A DNA stretch of 32,676 bases from an uncultured Leptolyngbyaceae cyanobacterium (GTDB lineage Bacteria; Cyanobacteriota; Cyanobacteriia; Leptolyngbyales; Leptolyngbyaceae). Below, in pieces: positions 1 to 8,518 of the stretch. Every line of letters begins with the position of its first letter. Positions within the stretch are counted from its first letter, which is position 1. The notes below the pieces were generated by a model that searched no databases, was not told the origin of the DNA, and worked only from the letters and a program-made list of their open reading frames with translations. Position numbers and translations under genes: made by a program. The DNA is taken from contig CALIDI010000019.1 of the NCBI GenBank assembly GCA_938023035.1, forward strand, positions 1 to 32,676, in the 5' to 3' direction.

Positions 1-899
1 GGGTGATTCTGGATCCAGAGGTGCTTTACTTTGCTCAAATGGCAACCCGCCAGGGTAAATCAGGTAGCCGCACACTAATTCTCTCAGAGGATCGGGGGCG
101 CTATATCAAACCAGTGTTGCCCCGTGGCAAAGTGCGGCGAATCGCTGTTGATGCGACCCTGCGAGCCGCTGCCCCCTATCAAAAGGCACGCAAGCAACGA
201 GCAAGAGCAACGGTAGGGGGTGCCGCTCCAGGGCAAGGGAAACGAGTCTATGTCGAGCCACCCGATATCCGCGCCAAGCGGCTAGCCCGCAAGGCCGGTG
301 CCCTCGTTATTTTCGTGGTCGATGCCTCTGGTTCAATGGCGCTCAATCGAATGAACTCGGCCAAGGGAGCGGTAATGCGCCTCCTTACAGAGGCCTACCA
401 GAGCCGTGACCAGGTGGCTCTTATTCCTTTTCGGGGGGAACAGGCGGAGGTGCTGCTGCCACCAACACGCTCGATTGAAGCCGCTAAACGGCGGCTGGAT
501 CAGCTTCCCTGCGGTGGGGGTTCCCCTCTAGCCCACGGTTTAACCCAGGCCGTGCGTGTCGGCATGAATGCCAAACAGTCGGGAGATGTTGGCCAGGTGG
601 TGATTGTGGCGATTACCGATGGACGAGGCAACGTGCCCCTCGCCCGCTCTTTGGGGGAAACGCTTCCGCCAGAGGAGAAGCCCGATATTAAGGGAGAACT
701 GCTGGATATCGCTGCTAAAATCAGAGAGATTGGGTTTAAGCTGCTGGTGATCGATACAGAAAATAAGTTTGTCTCTACAGGGTTTGCGAAGGAGTTGGCG
801 AAACAATCGGGTGGCAAGTATCACCATTTGCCAAGAGCTACCGATCAGGCAATCGCGGGTTTGGCTAAAACAGCGATCGCAGATTTAAAGACCCCCTAA
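1..899 (+). CDS. chlD: Magnesium chelatase subunit D, C-terminal part (5' truncated)
   Basis: This is the carboxy-terminal 298 residues of the ATPase-like D subunit of magnesium chelatase, which works with ChlI and ChlH to insert Mg2+ into protoporphyrin IX at the first committed step of chlorophyll synthesis. The frame is open from the left edge; the GTG at position 3 is an internal valine, not a start, since family members are roughly 670 residues long and the AAA+ half is missing here. The visible part is the linker, rich in basic and proline residues, and then the von Willebrand factor A (integrin I) domain. Its MIDAS metal site is clear at visible residues 107-111 (DASGS), followed by the AITDGRGN segment near residue 205. 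It ends with TAA at 897-899. No gene follows on the same strand for 5 kb, so it is probably the last gene of its transcript. Identification is firm. Confidence 0.95.
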   Translation, partial: VILDPEVLYFAQMATRQGKSGSRTLILSEDRGRYIKPVLPRGKVRRIAVDATLRAAAPYQKARKQRARATVGGAAPGQGKRVYVEPPDIRAKRLARKAGALVIFVVDASGSMALNRMNSAKGAVMRLLTEAYQSRDQVALIPFRGEQAEVLLPPTRSIEAAKRRLDQLPCGGGSPLAHGLTQAVRVGMNAKQSGDVGQVVIVAITDGRGNVPLARSLGETLPPEEKPDIKGELLDIAAKIREIGFKLLVIDTENKFVSTGFAKELAKQSGGKYHHLPRATDQAIAGLAKTAIADLKTP

Positions 900-1514
900 G
901 GTTCCTGGATTCAAGCCATTTGAAACCTGAGAGTTTTACTACAGAGGCGCAGAAAATCCAGAACTATCCCCGGATAACTTCAACTTTGGGGTGAAATTTT
1001 ATTAGCGATCGCCAGGTTACTGAGTCTACTAGGGGGTGGGGATGTTGCTCCTAGCTATGGGTTCTACCCCTCAGTCTGATCCAAATCAATCAGGTAGCGA
1101 TAGCATCAGAGTCAAAGAGCGTAGAGGATACGACTGTTTCTGGTAACCTTCTAAGACCCAGCAGATTTTGCGGTGGAGATTTGGGAAACGCCAAAAAACC
1201 TAGCAAGATCCTAGATAAAAATTCTAGGAGGCATCGCTAGGGTAATTTATCAGAATGTTGGTGTTGCTTAACAAAGGGATGACTCGCCCTCATTCCCCTT
1301 TCTTGAATATCCGTTAAGACTATACCCCTCTCCTCAAATGGGTGCAGGGTCGCTCGGATTAACGTCCCTCTCCCTACTTGGGAGAGGGATTTAGGGTGAG
1401 GGCGAATTGGGTGATTCTTATCCAGATTCAGTAACGTCAGAACCTCCTAATTCTCCCTCGCACAGCTCCGCATTAGCTGTAGCAATCATAGCCTAGAGGT
1501 TATGAACTGGAACC
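900..1514. other. Gene-free spacer between chlD and pnp
   Basis: This 615-base stretch lies between the 3' ends of convergent chlD and pnp. It contains a HIP1 site near 1005 and a dispersed repeat (1284-1436, listed separately). An inverted repeat ACAGCT/AGCTGT sits near 1464-1482 at the pnp side, but it lacks a T-run, so I do not call it a terminator. No ORF with coding character was found. Confidence 0.6.
1284..1436. repeat. Dispersed intergenic repeat, copy 1 (CCCTCTCCC hairpin type)
   Basis: The segment starts with GCCCTCATTCCCC and contains a perfect hairpin, CCCTCTCCC (1366-1374) and GGGAGAGGG (1380-1388) with loop TACTT. It continues with TTAGGGTGAGGGC and a tail GATTC..ATCCAGATT.AG..ACGTC. 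The same tail pattern follows GGTGAGGGC in copy 2 (about 4191-4240), and the hairpin/GATTAGGG/GTGAGGGC pattern recurs in copy 3 (26590-26750). The element lies only in spacers. It could be a small non-autonomous element or a structural repeat; function is unknown. Confidence 0.6.
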
Positions 1515-3677
1515 CTAGACCTCTGCAGGAGCTGCGACCTCACCCCGAGCGGCGGCAGCCTCATCGGGATGGATGCCTAGGCGCGTCAGGTTAATTCGCC
1601 CGCGATTGTCAATCTCACGGATTTTCACAACCACCTCATCGCCAACACTGACCTCGTCCTCAACCTTGCCGACCCGATAATCGGCCAGTTGGGAAATATG
1701 GATCATCCCTTCCATACCAGGGAGCAACTCGACAAAGGCCCCAATCGGGATGATGCGCGTCACCTTGCCTGCGTAAACATCTCCCGCATTCAGTTTGCGC
1801 GTCAATCCTTGAACCATGGCGCGGGCACGCTTGGCGGCCTCCCCATCGGTAGCGGCGATAGTTACAGTACCGTCGTCGGCAATGTCGATTTTGACTCCGG
1901 TTTTCTCCGTAATGCCCTTGACTGTTTTGCCTCCTGGGCCAATCAGGGCACCAATCATATCCTGATCAATTTTGAGGGTCATCAAACGGGGGGCGTAGGG
2001 CGATAAGTCACTACGGGGAGCGGCGATCGCCTCTAGCATCTTGCTGAGAATATGAAGGCGCGCAGGCTTGGCCTGGTGAATGGCCTGGGCTACCACCTCC
2101 AGCGGCAGGCCTGTGATCTTCATATCCATTTGCAGGGCTGTAATCCCTGTATCGGTGCCAGCCACCTTAAAGTCCATATCCCCTAAGAAGTCTTCAATTC
2201 CTTGAATATCGGTTAATACCCGTACTTCCTCGCCCTCTTTAATCAGGCCCATGGCCGCTCCGCTTACAGGTTTGGTAATCGGTACGCCGGCATCCATCAA
2301 GGCCAGGGTTGAGCCAGAAACCGAACCCATAGAGGTTGAGCCGTTGGAAGATAGCACCTCCGACACCACCCGAATCACATAGGGAAACTCTTCTTTCTTA
2401 GGCAAAACGGGTAAGAGCGCCCGCTCAGCCAGCGCACCGTGACCAATTTCGCGCCGACCGGGCGATCGCATGGGGCGGGTCTCCCCCACCGAGAAGGGAG
2501 GGAAGTTGTAGTGATGCAGATACCGCTTCTGCTCATCGGGATGGAGGTCATCCATTTCTTGAGCATCGCCGGGGGTACCCAGGGTGGCAATGGAGAGCAC
2601 TTGAGTCAGGCCACGGTTAAACAAGCCGCTACCATGCACGCGCTTTGGCAACAACCCAACCTTACAAGAGATGGGGCGAACCTCATCCAGTTTGCGTCCA
2701 TCTACCCGCACGCCATCTTCAATGACCTGGCGACGCATCAGCATCTTCGTGACATCTTTAAAGGTATTCCCAAGAGCCTTCGGGTTCTCGGTAGCAGCCA
2801 GTTTCACTGGATCTGTCTCAGGCAATTCGGCGATCGCGGCCTCTACTTCTGCCTTAATCGCATCGAGAGCGGCATCACGCACGTTCTTATCTTTTTCAAA
2901 TCGAGCCAATACCTCCTTAACCGGCACAGTCGCCCGCTCTTTAATAAAGTTTTCTAGCGTGGGGTCAACCTGGGGAGGTTCTTCCTTAACTAGCTCAATT
3001 CCCAATTCCTTCAGTAAATCAAGCTGAGCCTGGATTAAATCACGCACGGCCTCATAGCCAAAGTCAATCGCCTCAATCACATCTTGCTCCGGCAGTTGGT
3101 TGGCCCCGGCCTCAATCATGATGATGCCATCGGGGGTACCAGCTACCACTAAGTCAAGATCCCCATCTTCAATTTCCTGATAGCTTGGGTTGATGATGAA
3201 ATCATCTCCCACCAGACCCACTCGCACAGCCGCCATCGGGCCATTAAACGGAATCTTTGCCAACAATACTGCGACCGAAGCACCGATGACAGCCAGGATA
3301 TCCGGAGGGACTCGTTCATCCATTGACATGGTGGTGGCCACCACCTGAATGTCATCGCGCAGCCAACTGGGAAAGAGTGGGCGCAGGGGCCGATCAATTA
3401 ATCGACTCGTTAAAGTAGCCTTTTCGGGCGGTCGCCCTTCTCTGCGCAAAAACCCTCCTGGAATACGCCCAGCTGCGTAGAGACGCTCTTCGTAATCCAC
3501 TAAAAGGGGTAGAAAATCAATGCCCTCACGGGGACTAGCGGAGCGGGTCGCAGTAACAAGCACAGATGTTTCTTCCGATTCGATCAAAACTGCGCCACCT
3601 GCTTGAGGAGCAAAAACACCGAGCTTCAGTCGAATATCCCTACCATCAAAGGATAACGACTTTACCAATTCTTCCAT
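1515..3677 (-). CDS. pnp: Polyribonucleotide nucleotidyltransferase (PNPase)
   Basis: PNPase is a trimeric 3'-5' phosphorolytic exoribonuclease that also adds heteropolymeric tails to RNA in cyanobacteria. The 720-residue product has the full family order: a first RNase PH-like domain, an all-helical linker, a second RNase PH-like domain (with [17 protein letters not shown] and the [12 protein letters not shown] segment), a KH domain around residues 562-625 with the GPGG loop, and an S1 domain around residues 630-700 ([19 protein letters not shown]). Length and architecture are normal. The ATG at 3675-3677 is preceded by a purine-rich AGAAGAAGG stretch about 12 bases upstream, which fits a ribosome binding site. 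It is convergent with chlD and stands alone. The second motif reads SMGSVSG where SMASVCG is usual in bacteria. Identification is firm. Confidence 0.97.
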   Translation of the reverse strand: MEELVKSLSFDGRDIRLKLGVFAPQAGGAVLIESEETSVLVTATRSASPREGIDFLPLLVDYEERLYAAGRIPGGFLRREGRPPEKATLTSRLIDRPLRPLFPSWLRDDIQVVATTMSMDERVPPDILAVIGASVAVLLAKIPFNGPMAAVRVGLVGDDFIINPSYQEIEDGDLDLVVAGTPDGIIMIEAGANQLPEQDVIEAIDFGYEAVRDLIQAQLDLLKELGIELVKEEPPQVDPTLENFIKERATVPVKEVLARFEKDKNVRDAALDAIKAEVEAAIAELPETDPVKLAATENPKALGNTFKDVTKMLMRRQVIEDGVRVDGRKLDEVRPISCKVGLLPKRVHGSGLFNRGLTQVLSIATLGTPGDAQEMDDLHPDEQKRYLHHYNFPPFSVGETRPMRSPGRREIGHGALAERALLPVLPKKEEFPYVIRVVSEVLSSNGSTSMGSVSGSTLALMDAGVPITKPVSGAAMGLIKEGEEVRVLTDIQGIEDFLGDMDFKVAGTDTGITALQMDMKITGLPLEVVAQAIHQAKPARLHILSKMLEAIAAPRSDLSPYAPRLMTLKIDQDMIGALIGPGGKTVKGITEKTGVKIDIADDGTVTIAATDGEAAKRARAMVQGLTRKLNAGDVYAGKVTRIIPIGAFVELLPGMEGMIHISQLADYRVGKVEDEVSVGDEVVVKIREIDNRGRINLTRLGIHPDEAAAARGEVAAPAEV

Positions 3678-3939
3678 GTAATGTGGTACCTTCTTCTTTC
3701 TCTGTTGTTTCTGTTGGCAATCCTAACACTGTTCGCCAAAAGCGAACGGCAGAACTCCCTGGTTTGCCCTAGAAAGCCAACTGGTCAACCCTCTCCACCT
3801 CTTCGGTGAAGCTGGATCAGGCACTTATGGAGAACAAATCTAGCGATCGCCGGCGGAGAAACTGCGCAATTTCACTGGAAAAAATTGATACATTTCTTAT
3901 AAAAATAAAAATCGGCTTTGCTTGACGTAAGGTACGAAT

Positions 3940-4240
3940 TGCCCTCATCCCCTTAAGTGCATCCCAGTTTCATGACCCACCCTGCCGCAAGCAAGCTACA
4001 CCCTCAATGCCTCTTCTAAGGCGGGATCGGGAATTTGAGATGGCTCGGCTCTCCTTCTCCTAGGTTGGGAGAAGGGGCTGGGGGATGAGGGCCTGCAAAG
4101 GTGACATGCTTTCAGGACGGGGTATATTTCTCTCCTGCCAAGAGAAGGGAGCTAAAGTCCGGTTGCTTTTGCCTTTGGAAGAGCGCCAGGGTGAGGGCAA
4201 ACTTAGATGATTCCCATCTAGATTTAGCACCGTCTCAGAA
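3940..4240 (-). repeat. Dispersed intergenic repeat, copy 2
   Basis: Read on the minus strand, 4109-4031 matches plus-strand 26592-26670 over 79 bases with roughly 80 percent or better identity by eye and two one-base indels. Shared blocks include ACCTTTGCAG, ATCCCCCAGCCCCTTCT, CCAACCT and CCGAGCCA. The core folds into a hairpin, CCTTCTCC (4053-4060) with GGAGAAGG (4068-4075). The flank at 4191-4240 (GGTGAGGGC, then GATGATTCCCATCTAGATTTAGCACCGTC) resembles the tail of copy 1. The segment therefore looks like two element ends or two nested copies, in opposite orientation to copy 3. Confidence 0.65.
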
Positions 4241-4344
4241 TTCAGATACTAAGCAAAAATAATGCATCCAGAGTTTGCGATACCGACCTGTTGCGATCGC
4301 CACCTGATTGAAGATAGAGTGCGGAGGTGGAACTCTTGGCTAGG

Positions 4345-4398
4345 GGCGCTCCCCTTAGCCCCCCAATAGACTCAGCCAACTAGCAATAGCCATAACAG
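4345..4398 (+). repeat. Second dispersed repeat, copy A
   Basis: This segment shares an exact 16-base core CCCCAATAGACTCAGC (4361-4376) with 29054-29069. Similarity extends on both sides: GGCGCTCCCC before and AAC..GC.ATAGC.ATA.CAG after. Both copies lie just beyond the 3' end of a gene, though of genes on opposite strands. It may be a remnant of a mobile or structural element. Function is unknown. Confidence 0.5.
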
Positions 4399-4501
4399 CC
4401 CCCTTGTGCGGATCTGTGGAATTTAAACGGCTCATCAAACAGCCCAGCGCATCTGTGCTTCTCATCTTCCTGAACCGCCGCTGAATGTCCGTTTGGGTAA
4501 A

Positions 4502-5278
4502 CTAAGCCATCCAATTGGAGAAATCCGCCGTAAATTGAGTCAGCGAAATGAGTTGAATTCCTGGGTGATGTTGAGCCGCTACTCGCTCTGCTGATGTGTT
4601 GTAGCCCCAGTCGGCCAGAAACAGCGTAACAAAGGGTAAATCGGGCTGCTGCTGCACCCCTAGCAGGGTTTTAAACCGATCTTCCACAAACCAAATATCG
4701 GGAGAATCTGGATAAGCAGCCGCTAACTCTCTCAGGGTTTGATGCTTAGGGCGCTTCACCTCCTTACCCAGGATTGTTAAGCCCTGGAGACGCAATCCCT
4801 GCTGGAGTAATAGTTGCCGGATGAAGCGGCCTTCCTTGGTGCTGATAATCCAGACAGGGGTGCCTTGATCGAGTACCTGCTGCAATCGCTCCATCACTCC
4901 AGGATAGAATGTATGCTCTGCAAGCCAGCCGGCTATATCAGCCGCAATCCAGCGATCGCGCACCTCATCAACTGCCCCCGTGAGCACCTGCGAAGTCAGG
5001 CGTTCAGTTTGCAACAGTTGCTGGGCGATTGTACTCCAGCTTTGCAAAATGCCCTGTTCTGACTCCCCTAGCAGCAGTGCTCGTAGGAGGAGTGGCATTT
5101 CCCAGCCAGACTCGACCACCGGGCGCAAGCGATAAAACAAATCTGCTAACTCCACAAGCGTTTCCGGATTGGTTGGCTGCCAAACTTCACAGTAGGCTTT
5201 TCGAGCTGTCTGAAAATATTCTCGCAACCCATTACAGATGACCCCATCAAAATCCAGTGCGAGCAAAGCTGGTGTCAT
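4502..5278 (-). CDS. HAD-superfamily hydrolase (phosphatase-like)
   Basis: The 258-residue product is a haloacid dehalogenase-type phosphohydrolase, probably cytoplasmic. Motif I is at the N-terminus (LALDFDGVIC, nucleophile plus acid/base Asp), motif II is the Ser/Thr in WIISTKEG, motif III is the Lys in GKEVKRPKH, and motif IV is the acidic pair in WFVEDRF. A helical cap domain lies between motifs I and II. The longer frame begins with TTG at 5297-5299, but the ATG at 5276-5278 has a good AGGGAG ribosome binding site about 8 bases upstream and starts directly before the conserved strand, so I use it. The upstream pentapeptide gene stops at 5290, 11 bases before this ATG, which suggests co-transcription and perhaps coupled translation. 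Substrate cannot be told. The stop is TAG and the same frame stays open for 48 more codons (see findings). Confidence 0.85.
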   Translation of the reverse strand: MTPALLALDFDGVICNGLREYFQTARKAYCEVWQPTNPETLVELADLFYRLRPVVESGWEMPLLLRALLLGESEQGILQSWSTIAQQLLQTERLTSQVLTGAVDEVRDRWIAADIAGWLAEHTFYPGVMERLQQVLDQGTPVWIISTKEGRFIRQLLLQQGLRLQGLTILGKEVKRPKHQTLRELAAAYPDSPDIWFVEDRFKTLLGVQQQPDLPFVTLFLADWGYNTSAERVAAQHHPGIQLISLTQFTADFSNWMA

Positions 5279-5289
5279 CGATTTTCTCC

Positions 5290-5790
5290 CTAGGGGCAAC
5301 CCAGTGAATCTCGTGTATCTACTCCTGTTACTGAGTTCTTACCTGTAGCCGTTTTGCAAAGTGCAATTACTTGCGCCCGATCTAAGACAGCGTCGGTAAA
5401 GTCAGCCCCCTCAACATTTGCGCCCCTAAAGCTCGACTTTAACAGCATCGCCGAGGTTAAAATTGCATCACTCAAATCGGCTTCAGCAAAGTCGGTGATA
5501 TAAGCGATGCCATCACTAAAATTAACCCCGTGTAGATTTGCTTGCTTCAGTGACGCGCCGTTAAACACGGCCCCTCGCAAATCGGCTCCACTAAAATTCG
5601 CCCCGGTTAACTTGGCATCACCAAACTCTGCTCGAATCAAGCTCTGCCCGGAATAATCTTTCACGGCGACTTCAATGTCGTCAAAAGCGCGAATCGCTGC
5701 TGAGCTAGCTGCGATCGCCGGCAGCGCCAAACATTGCAAGGTTAGAATCAGACCAACGCAAATGCCCAAAAGGTGCCGCAATACCCGCAT
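5290..5790 (-). CDS. Exported pentapeptide-repeat protein (thylakoid-lumen type)
   Basis: The 166-residue product starts with a signal peptide: a basic MRVLRH, a hydrophobic core to about residue 24, and an ALPAIAA-type cleavage site near residue 28. From about residue 53 it is built of A(D/N)LXX pentapeptide repeats (such as ANFSG, ADLRG, AVFNG, ANLHG, ADLSD, ANVEG, ADFTD), which form a right-handed quadrilateral beta-helix. The C-terminal tail carries two Cys, in ALCKTA and the final GCP, the pattern seen in lumenal pentapeptide proteins of cyanobacteria and plant chloroplasts. The likely location is the thylakoid lumen or periplasm. The biochemical role of this family is not established. 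The gene lies 11 bases upstream of the HAD hydrolase and is divergent from the exonuclease gene, sharing a 141-base promoter region with it. Confidence 0.88.
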   Translation of the reverse strand: MRVLRHLLGICVGLILTLQCLALPAIAASSAAIRAFDDIEVAVKDYSGQSLIRAEFGDAKLTGANFSGADLRGAVFNGASLKQANLHGVNFSDGIAYITDFAEADLSDAILTSAMLLKSSFRGANVEGADFTDAVLDRAQVIALCKTATGKNSVTGVDTRDSLGCP

Positions 5791-5931
5791 AGTTTCTAAA
5801 AGGGTTTACTGACTCAACTTCCTAAAAGTAACATTTTTACCCTCATTTTTCTGCTCTTGTACTAGCTAGACAGAATTTCTGGCCAGCCTAAACGCCGTAT
5901 CGCCCCTCCCTTTCAGCGCCTTGGTTCCCCT

Positions 5932-6927
5932 ATGCCGCTTATCACCGTGCGTCCCGAAGGACTTTACTGCGAAATTGGTGACTTTTTCATTGACCCGTGG
6001 CGAGCCGTCGATACGGCCCTGATTACCCACGCCCATGCTGATCACGCCCGCGCTGGTTCTCACCTCTACGTGGCCACGCAGATCTCTGAAGGCATTCTTA
6101 AAAAGCGACTGGGTAGTCAGATCCAGTTTCAGGGTGTGGAGTATGGCGAACCGCTCAAATTTGGTAATATCTGGGTTTCTTTCCATCCCGCTGGGCATGT
6201 GCTTGGTTCGGCGCAGATTCGAGTCGAGTATAAAGATGAGGTTTGGGTGGTGTCGGGCGACTATAAGCGATGTGTTGACCCCTCTTGTGCCCCCTTTGAA
6301 GTGATTCCTTGCCACACTTTTATTACAGAGGCAACTTTTGGCTTACCAATTTACACCTGGCAACCAGGAGCTACCACTGTTAAACAGATTTATGATTGGT
6401 GGCAGAGCGATCGCGATCGCCCCTCCCTGCTGTTTTGCTATGCTTTTGGCAAAGCTCAACGAATTTTGGCCGAGTTAACTCAGTTCACCGACCAGACTGT
6501 TTATCTCCATGGGGCCATTCATAGCTTGACTGAGAGCTATCGCACCGCCGGGGTGAGCATGATTCCAACCCTGTCTACTTCAGACCAGCCCCGTAGCTAC
6601 AAATTTAAGGGCGATTTGATTTTGGCCCCACCCTCGGCCCACCGCTCTAGTTGGATGAAGCGCTTCTCTCAACCGCAGACGGCCTTTGCCTCAGGATGGA
6701 TGGCCGTGCGGGGGGCACGGCGGCGACGCGGCTACGAGCGGGGGTTTGTCCTCTCCGACCATGCCGATTGGCCGGGGTTGGTGCAAACAGTACGCCAAAC
6801 CAAGGCGCAGCAAGTCTACGTGACCCATGGGCAGTCCGAAGCGTTGGCCCGTTATCTCACCGAACAGTATGGTTTGGAGGCCATGCCCTTAAAAACCCTG
6901 TTTGAAGGAGAAGGCGATATTGAATAA
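5932..6927 (+). CDS. Ligase-associated metallo-beta-lactamase exonuclease
   Basis: The 331-residue product is a metallo-beta-lactamase/beta-CASP type nuclease of the kind named ligase-associated DNA damage response exonuclease, often annotated as an mRNA 3'-end processing factor. The HxHxDH zinc motif is at residues 33-38 (HAHADH). Further metal and active-site segments are FHPAGHVLGSAQ, VVSGDYKR, ITEATFGLP, LSDHADW and VTHGQSEAL. In many bacteria this gene sits with an ATP-dependent DNA ligase, an Lhr-type helicase and a PdeM phosphoesterase as a DNA repair set. Here the ligase is 1.6 kb downstream on the same strand, with an ion channel between. No helicase or phosphoesterase of the set is in the window. 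The ATG at 5932 gives the expected N-terminus. Assignment of the family is firm; the in vivo DNA substrate is inferred. Confidence 0.9.
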   Translation: MPLITVRPEGLYCEIGDFFIDPWRAVDTALITHAHADHARAGSHLYVATQISEGILKKRLGSQIQFQGVEYGEPLKFGNIWVSFHPAGHVLGSAQIRVEYKDEVWVVSGDYKRCVDPSCAPFEVIPCHTFITEATFGLPIYTWQPGATTVKQIYDWWQSDRDRPSLLFCYAFGKAQRILAELTQFTDQTVYLHGAIHSLTESYRTAGVSMIPTLSTSDQPRSYKFKGDLILAPPSAHRSSWMKRFSQPQTAFASGWMAVRGARRRRGYERGFVLSDHADWPGLVQTVRQTKAQQVYVTHGQSEALARYLTEQYGLEAMPLKTLFEGEGDIE

Positions 6928-7032
6928 ATTAATCGTTGTCTGCCTGATGGCATTTCCTCTTAGGGTGATGGTGGTACAAAAAACACCCTTGATTACCCTG
7001 CGTCCGGGTCTTTTAAATTCTAGACGAGGGCC

Positions 7033-8505
7033 ATGTTAGTCGAAAAAAGACAACCTCGATTACCCAGAACAACGCTAATCTCTGCATCACCAGGCATTCC
7101 ACTCAAGGTGCGCATTGACCGCTTTCTGCATGCACCAGGTACAGAGGTGGCACTGATGTTGCTTATTTTGCTGTCGGTGGTAGTGGTGGTAGCAGAGCTG
7201 CTGCTCGGCCAAGAGAGCCTCCTGCGGCGGCAGCTAGAAGTGGCAGAAAGTTTGATTACGCTGATTTTTGCGGTTGAGCTATCGCTCCGCTATTTCACAG
7301 CGCGCAAAAAACGTCGGTTTTTTCGCCACTACTGGCTAGATATTCTGGCGGTGGTACCGTTTTTCTATTTGCATCGGCTCCTACGGTTGCTGCGGTTGCT
7401 GCGGTTGCTGCGATTAGGGGTACTCCTTAACCGTAATTTGAATCGGGTTTCTTCGGTATTTGCCGCTGGCTTGAGCGCGCAATTAGGATTGTTTGTTTTG
7501 ATTGGGTTGATTATCTTATCGGGGGCGATCGCGATCTATCTGCTTGAGGGTAACGATAATGAAGACTTTACTTCCTTCAAAACGGCCCTTTGGTGGAGTT
7601 TCTTTACCCTAGTCGCGGCTGAGCCGATTGGGGGTGAACCCAATACGGATGCGGGTAAATTCGTTACCCTGATTGTGATGCTGGGCGGCCTGACGATGTT
7701 TGCCGTCTTTACAGGTTTGGTTTCGGCAGTGATGGTACGGCAGCTCAAAACAGCAATGGAGGTCACCTATTTGGAATTGGATGAACTGCGGAACCATATT
7801 GTGATCTGCGGTTGGAACCGCAGCGCCCACCTGTTGATTGAAGAACTTCAAGCCGACCCCCAAATTAAACATTGCCCGATTGTGATTGTGGCAGAAATGG
7901 AAGAACCCCCTGCTTATCAGATGCGGCAGGTAGATCGTTCCCAGTTGTTCTACTATCAGGGCGATTACACCATGATTGATGTGCTAGAAAGTGTGGGAAT
8001 TTACTACGCGGGTCGTGCCATCTTACTAGCAGACTCTACCCACCCGCGCAGCGATCAGGATCGGGATGCCCGCACGGTGCTGGCTGCACTCACAATTGAA
8101 AAGTTAAATCCAGCAATCTACACCTGTGCCCAACTGCTCGATCGCAAAAATGATGTGCAGTTACGTTCTGCTGGGGTTGAGGATGTGATTGTGGCGGATG
8201 AGCTAGCCAGTCACTTGATTGCCACTTCTGCCCGTAACTTGGGAGCAGTGAATGTTTTGTCAGAGTTGTTGACCGTTCAGGTAGAGAACCAGTTCTACCA
8301 GGTCAATCTGCCAGAGTCTTGGACAGGGCTAACGTTTTGGTGCGCCACTCAAAAACTGAAGGATGAATACGATGCCATTCTGGTGGCGATTGATCGGCGG
8401 GTGAACGAGCATCGAGAAACGCTGGTTAACCCAGATAAGGAGATTCTGTTGCAATCGGGCGATCGCCTCGTCATAATTGCACGCGCCTTTCCACTCTTAC
8501 GGTAG
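7033..8505 (+). CDS. Voltage-sensor-like ion channel with RCK (TrkA-N/TrkA-C) domains and unusual pore
   Basis: The 490-residue product is a membrane channel subunit. Residues about 33-210 hold an S1-S4-like block and a two-helix pore domain; residues about 250-490 hold a cytoplasmic RCK domain, with a Rossmann-type start RNHIVICGWNRSA and a TrkA-C-like end. The S4-like helix has Arg at 115, 118, 121, 124 and 127, a strict every-third pattern, encoded partly by three perfect copies of the 9-mer CGGTTGCTG (7384-7410). The pore loop reads FFTLVAAEPIGGEPNTDAGK. Aligned on the P.T.AGK tail, AAEPIG takes the place of TVGYGD, so the K+ filter is missing. Plant CASTOR/POLLUX channels also combine RCK domains with a non-TVGYG filter, and phrases such as FTGLVSAVM and the RNHIVICGW start resemble them. 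Ion selectivity is therefore open. The ATG at 7033 follows GAGGG; the stop is 13 bases before the ligase start. Confidence 0.88.
   Translation: MLVEKRQPRLPRTTLISASPGIPLKVRIDRFLHAPGTEVALMLLILLSVVVVVAELLLGQESLLRRQLEVAESLITLIFAVELSLRYFTARKKRRFFRHYWLDILAVVPFFYLHRLLRLLRLLRLLRLGVLLNRNLNRVSSVFAAGLSAQLGLFVLIGLIILSGAIAIYLLEGNDNEDFTSFKTALWWSFFTLVAAEPIGGEPNTDAGKFVTLIVMLGGLTMFAVFTGLVSAVMVRQLKTAMEVTYLELDELRNHIVICGWNRSAHLLIEELQADPQIKHCPIVIVAEMEEPPAYQMRQVDRSQLFYYQGDYTMIDVLESVGIYYAGRAILLADSTHPRSDQDRDARTVLAALTIEKLNPAIYTCAQLLDRKNDVQLRSAGVEDVIVADELASHLIATSARNLGAVNVLSELLTVQVENQFYQVNLPESWTGLTFWCATQKLKDEYDAILVAIDRRVNEHRETLVNPDKEILLQSGDRLVIIARAFPLLR
7375..7410 (+). repeat. In-frame 9-bp tandem repeat encoding the S4 Arg-Leu-Leu array
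   Basis: Three perfect copies of CGGTTGCTG occupy 7384-7392, 7393-7401 and 7402-7410. A degenerate copy (CGGCTCCTA, 7375-7383) precedes them, and the pattern fades into CGATTA after. Each unit adds one Arg-Leu-Leu turn, so copy-number change would lengthen or shorten the charged helix without a frameshift. Confidence 0.9.
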
Positions 8506-8518
8506 GCTGTTGTTTGCC

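Larger units (their letters stand above)
3678..4501. other. Repeat-rich spacer upstream of pnp
   Basis: This 824-base spacer lies between the pnp start and the HAD hydrolase stop, both on the minus strand. It should hold the pnp promoter, but I could not single out convincing -35/-10 boxes. It holds HIP1 sites (near 3843 and 4294), copy 2 of the dispersed repeat (3940-4240) and the second short repeat (4345-4398). A 48-codon minus-strand frame continuing after the HAD stop codon is described under findings. No independent gene is supported. Confidence 0.6.

Noticed and set aside
1689-2957. Plus-strand ORFs of 105 and 172 codons opposite pnp
   Set aside because: They lie entirely inside the well-supported pnp frame, have no family match and read as antisense shadows.
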